64,000 nt of DNA from JBGAPH01 sp046349955 (GTDB lineage Bacteria; Planctomycetota; Planctomycetia; Pirellulales; JBGAPH01). The stretch is from NCBI GenBank assembly GCA_046349955.1, contig JAXMBI010000006.1:186001-250000 (forward strand), in the 5' to 3' direction. This document shows positions 50,109-58,676 of the stretch, one piece after another. Positions within the stretch are counted from its first letter, which is position 1. Every line of letters begins with the position of its first letter. Made by a program: the position numbers and the translations under genes. The notes beneath the pieces were generated by a model that saw nothing but the letters and a program-made list of their open reading frames with translations, was not told the DNA's origin and ran no database searches.

Positions 50109-51212
50109 TCACTCAGGCGACTTCACGCAGCGAAACCCAATGTGCGAGGCCCCCGAGTCGGTCGCCGTTCCGCGGCGGGCGCTGGGGCGGTAGCTTTCGC
50201 AGTAGGTGACGTGGCAGAGGAACGAGCCGCCGCGGGTGACGCGCTTGGGCGTGTAGCGTTCGGCCGGATCGAAGCTGTCGGCCGGACCGCGCGGATTGAA
50301 AACGGCCGTCGGCAAGTCGGCCCGCCCGGCGTAGGCGTCGACGCGGTACCAGTCGCTGCACCATTCCCACACGTTGCCGGCCATGTCGTAGAGGCCGTAC
50401 CCGTTGGGCGAAAACGACTTCACCGGGGCGGTGCGATCGAAGTGATCGGCCTTCGTGTTGTTGTGCGGGAAGTCTCCCTGCCAGATGTTTGCCAGGGCGT
50501 CGGTGTCGGTCGGGACCCGATCTCCCCAGACGAACCGTTTGCCGTCGAGCCCGCCGCGGGCGGCGAATTCCCACTCCGCCTCGGTGGGCAAGCGCTTGCC
50601 GGCCCAGGCAGCGTAGGCGGCGGCGTCGTCCCAGGCGATGTGGACCACGGGATGATCGTCGCGCCCCTTGAGGTCGCTATTCGGGCCTTCCGGATGTTGC
50701 CAGTCGGCGCCCGGCAGCCACTGCCACCAACCGGCCGCGTTGTCGAGCGGCACGGCCGACGCCGGCGGATTGAAGACAAGCGAGCCCGGCACGAGCAGAC
50801 TGTCATCGGGCTTGGGGGTGCCGGGAGGAAGCTGCTTCGCCAAGTCCTCCCACACGGGCTTCTGCTCCGCGATCGTTTTGTACTTGGTCTCGTCGACGAA
50901 CTTGCGGAACTCGGCGTTCGTCACCTCGTGCTCGTCCATCCAGAAGGGCGAGACCTTCACGCGGTGCTTCGGCTGTTCCACCGCGCGGGCCGCGGCGTCG
51001 TCGCTTCCCATGGTGAATTCCCCGCCGGGGATCCAGACCATACCGGGGGGCGGGCTCAGGGAACGCCGCCACTGCGGGAGCCGAGCGGCGACCAAGTAGG
51101 TGACGCCGAACGCGGCGACCCCCAGGCAAGCGAGGACCAACCAGCGCCGCGCCGGAAACGGCGCAGGCGGCGAGGGCGATTGCTTGGCAGGGGAATCTTG
51201 CTGCTTGGCCAA
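50109..51212 (-). CDS. Formylglycine-generating enzyme-type (SUMF1) protein
   Basis: The 367-residue protein has an N-terminal membrane segment (residues about 23-43) followed by the FGE-sulfatase domain. The family core is GMVWIPGGEFTMGSDDA at the start, then GYGLYDMAGNVWEWCSDWY and the active-site region GGSFLCHVTYCESYR. Cys333 and Cys338 correspond to the two copper-binding Cys of active aerobic FGE. Many SUMF1-fold proteins lack them, so this one is probably a true FGE. It would convert the sulfatase Cys to formylglycine. A sulfatase gene with a CTAGR motif lies 1.8 kb away across the asnS gene. Confidence 0.88.
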   Translation of the reverse strand: MAKQQDSPAKQSPSPPAPFPARRWLVLACLGVAAFGVTYLVAARLPQWRRSLSPPPGMVWIPGGEFTMGSDDAAARAVEQPKHRVKVSPFWMDEHEVTNAEFRKFVDETKYKTIAEQKPVWEDLAKQLPPGTPKPDDSLLVPGSLVFNPPASAVPLDNAAGWWQWLPGADWQHPEGPNSDLKGRDDHPVVHIAWDDAAAYAAWAGKRLPTEAEWEFAARGGLDGKRFVWGDRVPTDTDALANIWQGDFPHNNTKADHFDRTAPVKSFSPNGYGLYDMAGNVWEWCSDWYRVDAYAGRADLPTAVFNPRGPADSFDPAERYTPKRVTRGGSFLCHVTYCESYRPSARRGTATDSGASHIGFRCVKSPE

Positions 51213-51286
51213 GGGCGCGCCGCGGGTGGAGGAGGTGCAGGGAATGGCTCTAGCGAATCTAACCCGACACTGCAGGCGTCACAAGC

Positions 51287-51311
51287 TTGCACAGGCTTCC
51301 AGCCTGTGCAA
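51287..51311. repeat. Perfect 11-bp inverted repeat TTGCACAGGCT
   Basis: TTGCACAGGCT and AGCCTGTGCAA flank TCC in the spacer between the FGE gene and asnS. It lies upstream of both, and no T-tract follows. Its resemblance to intergenic CCAGCCTG repeats in planctomycetes suggests a dispersed element. Confidence 0.65.
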
Positions 51312-51448
51312 ACACCGTCGCCGAACCGAGCGACCTTGCCCATCAGGGCCGCCAAACCCTATGGTGGCGCATGAATTGGGGCAGTCATCCCCTCAACGAA
51401 CGCGTTTGCAACAAGGCTCGCCTTCGCTCCTCAGAGTCAACCCTTTCG

Positions 51449-52840
51449 ATGGACAAACTCAGCGTCGCCGCCGCCCGGCGGCCGGAAAACGTCGGCCGCA
51501 CCGTCAAGATCCAGGGCTGGATTCGCACCCGTCGCGACTCCAAGGGGGGCTTTAGCTTCCTGGAGATCAACGATGGCTCCTGTCTGGCCAACCTGCAGGT
51601 GATCGCCGAGGGTTCGCTGCCCAACTACGAGTCGGAGGTCAAGCACGCCGGTGGCGGCGCGAGCGTCTCGGTTGTCGGCGAGATCAAGGCCTCGCCTGCC
51701 AAGGGGCAGGCCACCGAACTCGCGGCGAGCGAGGTCGTCGTCCACGGCCTGGCCGATCCCGAGGCCTACGTGCTGCAGAAGAAGCGGCACTCGTTCGAAT
51801 ACCTCCGCACCATCGCCCACCTCCGGCCGCGCACCAACACTTTCGGCGCGATCGCCCGCGTGCGGAACTGCGTGTCGCGCTCGATTCACGACTTCTTTCA
51901 GGAAGAAGGTTTCCTCTACATCCACACGCCGATCATCACCGCCAGCGACTGCGAAGGCGCTGGCGCCATGTTCCGCGTGACTACGCTCGATCTCGAAGGC
52001 CTCGCTAAGAACGGGCCGCCGGTGAACCACGCGGCCGACTTCTTTGGCCGTCAGGCGTATCTCACCGTGAGCGGGCAGCTCGAGGGGGAGATCTACGCCT
52101 GCGCGCTCGGCAAGGTCTACACCTTCGGCCCTACGTTCCGCGCCGAGAACTCGAACACCTCACGGCACTTGGCCGAGTTCTGGATGATCGAGCCGGAGAT
52201 GGCGTTCTTCGACCTGATTGACAACATGGACCTGGCCGAGCGGTTCCTCAAGCGGATCTTCAGCGACGCGCTCTCCCGGTCGCGCGAGGATATGGAGTTC
52301 TTCAACGCCCAGATCGACGACACGGTGCTCTCGACGCTCGAGGGGATCATCACCAGCCAGTTCGTGCGGCTGCCGTATACCGAAGCGGTTGAGATCCTAG
52401 AGAAGTCGGGGCAGCAGTTTGCCTACCCGGTTTCCTGGGGACACGACCTGCAGGCCGAGCACGAGCGCTATCTGACCGAACAGCACTTCAAGTGCCCGGT
52501 GATCCTGTACGACTACCCGCGGTCGATCAAGCCGTTCTACATGCGTGTCAATGACGATGGCCGCACGGTGCGGGCAATGGACATCCTGGTGCCCAAGGTG
52601 GGCGAAATCATCGGCGGCAGCCAGCGCGAGGAGCGGCTCGACGTGCTCGAAGCCCGCATGCGCGAGCAGAAGCTCGATCTCGACGCCTACTGGTGGTATC
52701 GCGAGCTGCGGCAGTTTGGCACGGCGCCGCACGCCGGCTTTGGCCTGGGGCTCGAACGTGTGGTGCAGTTCATCACCGGGATGCAGAACATCCGCGACGT
52801 GATTCCGTTTCCGCGGACGCCGGGGAGTGCGGAGTTCTAG
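51449..52840 (+). CDS. asnS: Asparaginyl-tRNA synthetase
   Basis: The 463-residue class II synthetase has an N-terminal OB-fold anticodon domain (VKIQGWIRTRRDSKGGFSFL) and the catalytic core. Motif 1 region is near FLYIHTPIITASDCEGAGAMF, motif 2 is FGPTFRAENSNTSRHLAEFW and motif 3 is GFGLGLERVVQF. It attaches Asn to tRNA-Asn. ATG 51449 precedes the OB fold; the upstream open frame is non-coding. Confidence 0.94.
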   Translation: MDKLSVAAARRPENVGRTVKIQGWIRTRRDSKGGFSFLEINDGSCLANLQVIAEGSLPNYESEVKHAGGGASVSVVGEIKASPAKGQATELAASEVVVHGLADPEAYVLQKKRHSFEYLRTIAHLRPRTNTFGAIARVRNCVSRSIHDFFQEEGFLYIHTPIITASDCEGAGAMFRVTTLDLEGLAKNGPPVNHAADFFGRQAYLTVSGQLEGEIYACALGKVYTFGPTFRAENSNTSRHLAEFWMIEPEMAFFDLIDNMDLAERFLKRIFSDALSRSREDMEFFNAQIDDTVLSTLEGIITSQFVRLPYTEAVEILEKSGQQFAYPVSWGHDLQAEHERYLTEQHFKCPVILYDYPRSIKPFYMRVNDDGRTVRAMDILVPKVGEIIGGSQREERLDVLEARMREQKLDLDAYWWYRELRQFGTAPHAGFGLGLERVVQFITGMQNIRDVIPFPRTPGSAEF

Positions 52841-52862
52841 GGGGGGCTGGGCGCAGAGGCTC

Positions 52863-52880
52863 GGGGGACTTTCGTCCCCC
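52863..52880 (+). repeat. Hairpin GGGGGAC/GTCCCCC after asnS
   Basis: A 7-bp stem closes on the loop TTTC, 23 bases beyond the asnS stop codon. No T-tract follows, so it is a transcript-end hairpin or a dispersed palindrome rather than a clear intrinsic terminator. Confidence 0.45.
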
Positions 52881-53000
52881 GCTCGCCGGGGACGCTCAGC
52901 GAACCGACAGCTCGCACTGAACGCGCTGTAATCTTGCAAATTGGACTTTGCGCACTACACTGCACGCTCCCTCGCACCCCCTCTTAAGTCGGTGACTGCC

Positions 53001-54692
53001 ATGCTTCGCGCTCCTCGTCTGCTCGCGTTGGCCGTGCTTGTAATTGGCATCGGCCTGGGCTATTTGGCGGCAAACTCGCCTGAGATCTCGAGTTCAGCCC
53101 GCGCGACCGAGGCCGTTTCTGCGAACGACGACGCCGCGGTCCAAGGTCCGGCCCGCGTCCCCGCACTGAGGATCGTGCAGGCTCGGCGAACAACCGCCCA
53201 AGCCAGTGGCGCCGCCAAGCAGCCCAACATCCTGGTGATCTGGGGCGACGACATCGGCATCTGGAACATCAGCCGCAACAGCCGCGGCATGATGGGCTAC
53301 GAAACGCCGAACATCGACCGCATCGCCAAGGAAGGCCTGTCGTTCACCGACTACTACGGCCAGCAGAGCTGCACGGCGGGCCGCGCCGCCTTCATCGGCG
53401 GCAACGTGCCGGTCCGCACTGGGATGACCAAGGTCGGCCTGCCGGGCGCCAAGGAAGGGTGGCAGAAATCCGACGTCACCATGGCCACGGTGCTCAAGAG
53501 CTTGGGCTACATGACGGGACAGTTCGGCAAGAACCACCAGGGAGACCGCGACGAGCATCTGCCCACCATGCACGGCTTCGACGAGTTCCTCGGCAATCTT
53601 TATCACTTGAACGCTGAGGAAGAGCCCGAGAACGAGGACTACCCCAAGGACCCCGAGTTCCGCAAGAAGTTCGGCCCGCGCGGCGTGCTCCACTGCAAGG
53701 CCGACGGCCGCGGCGGACAAACGATCGAAGACACGGGCGCCCTGACCAAGAAGCGGATGGAGACGATCGACGACGAAACGGTCGCCGCCGCCAAGGACTT
53801 CATCAAAAGGCAGCACGACGCCGGCAAGCCCTTCTTCTGCTGGTGGAACGGCACCCGCATGCACTTCCGCACGCACGTGAAGGCCGAGCACCGCGGCAAG
53901 TCGGGGCAAGACGAATACTCCGACGGCATGGTCGAGCACGATGCGCACGTGGGCGAGCTGCTCAAGGCGCTCGATGACCTGGGCATCGCCGACAACACGA
54001 TCGTGATGTATTCGACCGACAACGGCCCGCATTACAACACCTGGCCCGACGCCGGCACCACGCCGTTCCGCAGCGAAAAGAACTCGAACTGGGAAGGCGC
54101 CTACCGCGTGCCGGCGTTCGTGCGCTGGCCTGCCAAATTCCCGGCGGGTGTAACGCTCAACGGCATCGCCGCTCACGAAGACTGGCTGCCGACGTTCGCC
54201 GCGGCGGCCGGATCCACGGACATCAAGGAAAAGTTGGCTCAGGGGGTCGAACTCAATGGCCGCCGTTACCGAAACTTGATCGACGGCCACAATCAGCTCG
54301 ACTACCTGATGGGCAAGACCAAGGAATCGCCGCGCAAGGAGTTCCTCTACGTCAACGATGATGGCCACATCGTGGCCATTCGCTACGACGACTGGAAGTC
54401 GGTGTTCCTCGAAAACCGCGGCCAGGCCTTCGGCGTGTGGCGCGAGCCGTTCACCGAGTTGCGGGTGCCGCTCTTGTTCAACCTGCGGCGCGACCCGTTC
54501 GAGCGGGCCCAGCACAACGCCAACACCTACAACGACTGGTTCCTCGACCGCGTATTCGTCATCGCCCCGATGCAGCAATTCGCGGCGAAGTTCCTGATGA
54601 GCATGAAGGACTACCCGCCGAGCCAAACGCCGGGGTCCTTCAACCTGGAAAAGGTCCAGAAGATGATCGAGGCGGCCGGCGCGGCCAATTAA
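53001..54692 (+). CDS. Type I sulfatase (arylsulfatase-like)
   Basis: The 563-residue exported protein has an N-terminal membrane/signal segment (residues about 5-23), then the sulfatase fold. The active-site signature is Cys124 in QSCTAGR (Cys-x-Ala/Pro-x-Arg), the residue converted to formylglycine. NILVIWGDDIGIWN supplies two metal-binding Asp, and MYSTDNGPHYNTWP further metal ligands. It hydrolyses sulfate esters, probably on a sulfated polysaccharide or an aryl sulfate, in the periplasm. Its FGE partner is encoded 1.8 kb upstream. ATG 53001 opens the signal segment; the preceding start region lies in an untranslated leader. Confidence 0.92.
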   Translation: MLRAPRLLALAVLVIGIGLGYLAANSPEISSSARATEAVSANDDAAVQGPARVPALRIVQARRTTAQASGAAKQPNILVIWGDDIGIWNISRNSRGMMGYETPNIDRIAKEGLSFTDYYGQQSCTAGRAAFIGGNVPVRTGMTKVGLPGAKEGWQKSDVTMATVLKSLGYMTGQFGKNHQGDRDEHLPTMHGFDEFLGNLYHLNAEEEPENEDYPKDPEFRKKFGPRGVLHCKADGRGGQTIEDTGALTKKRMETIDDETVAAAKDFIKRQHDAGKPFFCWWNGTRMHFRTHVKAEHRGKSGQDEYSDGMVEHDAHVGELLKALDDLGIADNTIVMYSTDNGPHYNTWPDAGTTPFRSEKNSNWEGAYRVPAFVRWPAKFPAGVTLNGIAAHEDWLPTFAAAAGSTDIKEKLAQGVELNGRRYRNLIDGHNQLDYLMGKTKESPRKEFLYVNDDGHIVAIRYDDWKSVFLENRGQAFGVWREPFTELRVPLLFNLRRDPFERAQHNANTYNDWFLDRVFVIAPMQQFAAKFLMSMKDYPPSQTPGSFNLEKVQKMIEAAGAAN

Positions 54693-54853
54693 CCATCGCC
54701 GGGTCGCTTGCCTGCCTTGCCAAGACAGTAATCTTCAGGAAATCGGCAATCTCGTGTGCCGGCGCGAGCCGAGATAGTGAAGTACGGCGCGATGGCTCGT
54801 TCGGAACGGGCCGTTGGCCGCTTTTCTCGAGCGATTCCGCGTGGGCGAAGAGC

Positions 54854-56317
54854 ATGGGTCGGCCTCAAATGGCATGGCGCAGGGATCGCGCTCCGCCTTG
54901 GCGGCTGCCGCTGCTGGCGCTCGCCCTGGCCATTGCCGGCACGGTCGTTCTGGCGGACGAGCCGGCCGAATTCGGCGTGCCAGGCGATTCTTCCTGGGCA
55001 ATTGCTAGCGATGCCGAGGCGGTTGTTTTGGGGCCCGCCGCTGATGAATTGCGTAGCGGTGCTTTACCCCCCGGCGACTCGCCGGGGGCTAACAAAGGCG
55101 TACCAGCGGGGCGCCGCCTCAGAGAGTTGCTCGGCACGCCGTCCGACGACGACCGCCTCATCAACCTCCGCGGCCGGATCGACACCGACGCCATCTGGTC
55201 CACCCAGAGCCCGGCCAACCTGGCCACGTACGGCGACCTGGGGGACGTTGTCGGCCTGCGGCGAGCCCGCATCGGCGCATTCGGAAACTTCAGCGACCAT
55301 TCTCGGTACCTGGCCGAGATCGACCTCGCCAGCGGCAACGTCGTCATCCGCGACCTGTACTACGCCTTTGGGCAGCCCCAGGAGAACGGCGAGTTCCGCG
55401 GCGGGCACTACCGCGAGCCCTTCAGCCTGGAGGGGGCCATCAGCGCGAACAGCTTCGCCTTCATGGAGCGGTCGCCGATCAACAACCTCGATCCGGCCCG
55501 CAACTGGGGCCTCGGATACTTTGCCTGTGACGCCGAGGAGCGAGCCACCTGGGCCCTGGGCTTCTTTCGCAAGGGCTCCGATCCCTCGGATCTTCAGGGG
55601 GGCGACGGCAGCGACTCGGCGGTGACGATGCGCGGCACGGTGCTCCCCTACTACGAGGACGAGGGGGCGCGGCTCATGCACTTGGGTTTCGCGCTCTCCT
55701 CGCGGGTGCCTGACAACGGGCTCGTGGTCATCAACCAACGGCCGGCGTCGCCGCTGCTCGACCTGGGGGACTCGTCGGCCTCTCCCTTCGTTCCCACGCT
55801 GCGCTACCAGGCCACGTTCCAGCAGCTCTTCAATGCTCAGTGGGCGATGGCCCAGGGCTCGTTTTGGGCCCAGGCCGAATGGTACGGCACGCTGATCGAC
55901 CAGAGCTTTGGCCGCGGCGAAGTCTTCCTCCACGGCTGCTATCTCGACGTGGGATACTTCCTGACGGGCGAGCACCGCGCCTACGAACGCCGCAACGGCT
56001 TCTTCGGCTTCATCACCGTCGACCGGCCGGTGCTCCGCCGATTTTCGTCGCAGACCACGCCGCGCCCGGCAGGCTTCGGCGCCTGGGAAGTCACCGCGCG
56101 GTTCGCTTATCTCGACTTCTTCGACACCGACAACCCGCGCGGCCCCCAGGGGCAGCTCGAGGGAGTCGAAATGCCGCAGGGCACGCTGGGGTTGAACTGG
56201 TATCTGGCCGACCGCTGCCGGCTGATGTTCAACTACTACTATTCCACCCCCCGCGAGCCCAACACCGGCGTCAGCTCCGCCAGCATCTACTCGATGCGCC
56301 TGGGCGTATTTTGGTAG
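54854..56317 (+). CDS. OprO/OprP-like outer-membrane porin
   Basis: The 487-residue protein has a signal segment (residues about 18-35) and a beta-barrel C-terminal region. Typical porin O/P features are the alternating strand pattern around RRARIGAFGNFSDHSRYLAEID and VNRR-like segments, and a terminal aromatic residue (RLGVFW). It probably imports phosphate or other anions. Residues about 72-80 (LPPGDSPGANKG) are encoded by a dispersed palindrome (55067-55093) in frame. It follows the sulfatase gene by 161 bp. Confidence 0.8.
   Translation: MGRPQMAWRRDRAPPWRLPLLALALAIAGTVVLADEPAEFGVPGDSSWAIASDAEAVVLGPAADELRSGALPPGDSPGANKGVPAGRRLRELLGTPSDDDRLINLRGRIDTDAIWSTQSPANLATYGDLGDVVGLRRARIGAFGNFSDHSRYLAEIDLASGNVVIRDLYYAFGQPQENGEFRGGHYREPFSLEGAISANSFAFMERSPINNLDPARNWGLGYFACDAEERATWALGFFRKGSDPSDLQGGDGSDSAVTMRGTVLPYYEDEGARLMHLGFALSSRVPDNGLVVINQRPASPLLDLGDSSASPFVPTLRYQATFQQLFNAQWAMAQGSFWAQAEWYGTLIDQSFGRGEVFLHGCYLDVGYFLTGEHRAYERRNGFFGFITVDRPVLRRFSSQTTPRPAGFGAWEVTARFAYLDFFDTDNPRGPQGQLEGVEMPQGTLGLNWYLADRCRLMFNYYYSTPREPNTGVSSASIYSMRLGVFW
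55067..55093. repeat. Palindromic GGCGACTCGCC repeat inside the porin gene
   Basis: CCCCCCGGCGACTCGCCGGG continuing GGCTAAC forms a 10-bp perfect stem within the coding sequence, in frame. Its reverse complement is nearly identical to 62276-62302 near the parS sites. Confidence 0.7.
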
Positions 56318-56341
56318 AGCGCTGGCAGATGATCGGCAGCG

Positions 56342-57238
56342 CTACCAGCGCCAGCCCACGCCGGTGTTCGCAAAGAAGTTGGCCGCGTCGTCGTTCAGTC
56401 CCCAGCCGACGCGCACGCCGACTTCCAGATTGGGCGTGAGCAGGTAGTGCGAACCGGGGCTAAAGTACTGCTTCACCGTGTCGTGGCGGCTGCCGTCGCG
56501 GAACAGGCCGAAGTACTCGGCGTGAACGTTCCACTTCTCGGTCAGCGAGACCTTGAGCACGGTCGAGGGCGCCCAGACGCCAAAATGATCGCCCAGCTCG
56601 CTGGCGGTTCCGTAGCGTAGGCCGGAATCCCACTTGAACCGCTCGGCCCAGGTCCAGCCGCAGGCGTACGTCGTGACGACCTGCGAGGCAGCGGCCTCGC
56701 CCGTGGTGGGGGTGAAGCCCTGCACCATCAGGATGCTCTGGGGGACCCAAGCGTCTTGCTTGCTCAACTCGGCCTTGATGCCATAGGCGATGCGGTGCTC
56801 GCGCTCGAGGCCGCCCCCCTCGAAGTCGTCGTCGCCGTCGCTGTTCGAAGTGTCGCTCGGGGCGCCGCCGACCTCATAGTTCCAGCCCAGCCGCAGCTCG
56901 ATCCGCTCGCCCACGCCGTAGCGGGCCAGGAACTCGGGGAAACTATGCGTCTCGGCCACCTCGCGGTTGTCGGTAAACGTGTAGGCCGACTCGAGGATCA
57001 GGCGGCCCTTGCCGGCGACCGTGGTGGCGGGCGTAAACGAGTCGCGGTCGGTCTCGATCTCGTCCGCCTCTTCGCCTTCGTCTCCTGACTCCGGCGCTTC
57101 GGCATCGGACGCCGCCTCCGTCCGCGGGAACACCAAGAAGTTGGTGAGTGGCTGCGTCTGGGCGCAAACTGAACCTGTCGACCAGGGGCTCACGCCCGCC
57201 AGCGCCAGGAAGGCCGATCGCCACAGCAGACGGCGCAC
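56342..57238 (-). CDS. MetA-pathway-like (phenol degradation) outer-membrane protein
   Basis: The 298-residue protein has a signal peptide (residues 1-26), an acidic linker (EAPESGDEGEEADEIETDRD), then a beta-barrel domain starting SFTPATTVAGKGRLILESAY, which fits the transporter family labelled MetA-pathway of phenol degradation. The C-terminus ends in the aromatic Trp-Arg-Trp. Such proteins are believed to move hydrophobic compounds across the outer membrane. It converges with the porin gene, 24 bp apart. Confidence 0.8.
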   Translation of the reverse strand: MRRLLWRSAFLALAGVSPWSTGSVCAQTQPLTNFLVFPRTEAASDAEAPESGDEGEEADEIETDRDSFTPATTVAGKGRLILESAYTFTDNREVAETHSFPEFLARYGVGERIELRLGWNYEVGGAPSDTSNSDGDDDFEGGGLEREHRIAYGIKAELSKQDAWVPQSILMVQGFTPTTGEAAASQVVTTYACGWTWAERFKWDSGLRYGTASELGDHFGVWAPSTVLKVSLTEKWNVHAEYFGLFRDGSRHDTVKQYFSPGSHYLLTPNLEVGVRVGWGLNDDAANFFANTGVGWRW

Positions 57239-57366
57239 GGGCTCGCTCGCGAAGTCGTCGAGCGCACGGGCAGACCGACCGCCGAGCGCGCCCGATCAGA
57301 AGGCTGAACATCAACCGTCTTCGACCGCCCGCGCTGCGATCGGTCAATAAGACTTAAGCGGTCAGC

Positions 57367-58380
57367 CTATTCGTTGCCGGCGGCGGTCGCTTCCTGGCGG
57401 ACGTGCCGGGGCCGAATCACCTTGCGGGCCAAGCCTACCGACTCGAGCATGCGGATCGAGTAGTAGGTGGGATCGACTTCCCACCAACGGTGTTGAACGC
57501 TCGCGCTGGCCGGGTCGTGGTGATGGTTGTTGTGCCAACCTTCGCCCATCGCCACCACGCCAACGAACCAATTGTTGCGGCTGTTCTCGTTGGTGTCGTA
57601 GCTGCGATAGCCGAACAGGTGCGTGAGCGAATTGACGCTCCAGGTGATGTGCCACACGAGCACCGTCCGCACGAACACGCCCCACACGAGCAAACTCGAG
57701 CCGAACTGCAAAGCCGCCTGCGGTCCCCAAATCGCCCACCCCGCCAAGGCGCCGCCGAGGAAAATGAGCGCCGCATGCGCCAAATAAATGGCAGGCGAAC
57801 GTAGAGGCCGCTTCTCCAGCCACCAGTAGTAAGGATCGGCTAGCAGATCGCGAGCATACTTATCGTACACCGCGGCCGACTGCAGCGAAGAGTTGCGGTA
57901 GAGCAGCCAGCCCATGTGCGACCAGAAGAACGTCTCCTCGGGCGAATGTGGGTCTTCCGGATCGTCGGAATGGTTGTGGTGCAGCCGGTGAGTGGCCACC
58001 CAGCGAGCAGGCGTCGTTTGTAGGGAGCAAAGGGCCAGCGTCGTCAGGCAGTATTCCAGCCACCGCGGCACCTGCAGGCTGCGGTGCGCGAGCAGGCGGT
58101 GATAGCCAAGGTTGATGCCCAGGGTGGCGAAGAGGTAGAGCCCCACCGCGACCGAGACGACGCCTGTCCAGGAAAAAAAATAGGGAACGAACGCCAGGCA
58201 GGCCAACAGATGCATGATGGCGATCGGGGCCGCATAGAACCAGAAGATCCCCTCCGCACGATGGGACAACGTTCGCGGCGCCGGCTGGGCTTGGGTGGGC
58301 GTGGGTAGCACTCGAGCGAATCCCGATGTCTGGAAGAAGGGGAGGCCGCCCGAGACATCCGTGCTAGCGAGCCGCCCCAT
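57367..58380 (-). CDS. Membrane fatty-acid desaturase
   Basis: The 337-residue protein has the acyl-CoA desaturase pattern with three histidine boxes that bind two irons: HRLLAHRS, HRLHHNHSD and GEGWHNNHHHDP. Four membrane segments are predicted around them. It inserts a double bond into a fatty acyl chain, probably tuning membrane fluidity. ATG 58380 was chosen as the closest start to the family N-terminus; ATG 58446 is possible. No regulator is adjacent. Confidence 0.88.
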   Translation of the reverse strand: MGRLASTDVSGGLPFFQTSGFARVLPTPTQAQPAPRTLSHRAEGIFWFYAAPIAIMHLLACLAFVPYFFSWTGVVSVAVGLYLFATLGINLGYHRLLAHRSLQVPRWLEYCLTTLALCSLQTTPARWVATHRLHHNHSDDPEDPHSPEETFFWSHMGWLLYRNSSLQSAAVYDKYARDLLADPYYWWLEKRPLRSPAIYLAHAALIFLGGALAGWAIWGPQAALQFGSSLLVWGVFVRTVLVWHITWSVNSLTHLFGYRSYDTNENSRNNWFVGVVAMGEGWHNNHHHDPASASVQHRWWEVDPTYYSIRMLESVGLARKVIRPRHVRQEATAAGNE

Positions 58381-58676
58381 CCTGACAGGTTCGCTTCGCG
58401 AACGAAAGCCATTTCCGGGGAGATTGCGGATTAACCCGGCTGACAATCCAGGCGGGGGGCACGTGGGGCGAACACATTACCCGTTTTCCGCGACCCCGAG
58501 AACCGCCCGGCGTCAGCTAGTCACGAACACCTTTCGCACCTAACTTGCGCGCGAGAAACCGTTCGGGTCCCTAGTCGCAAGTCGTTGGCGGATCGCTATC
58601 ATAGGGCGATTGGTGATGGAAGCAACCGGAACCGGCCACGCGCCGGCGCAGGGCTTGTCTGGCAAGGAGCACGCAC

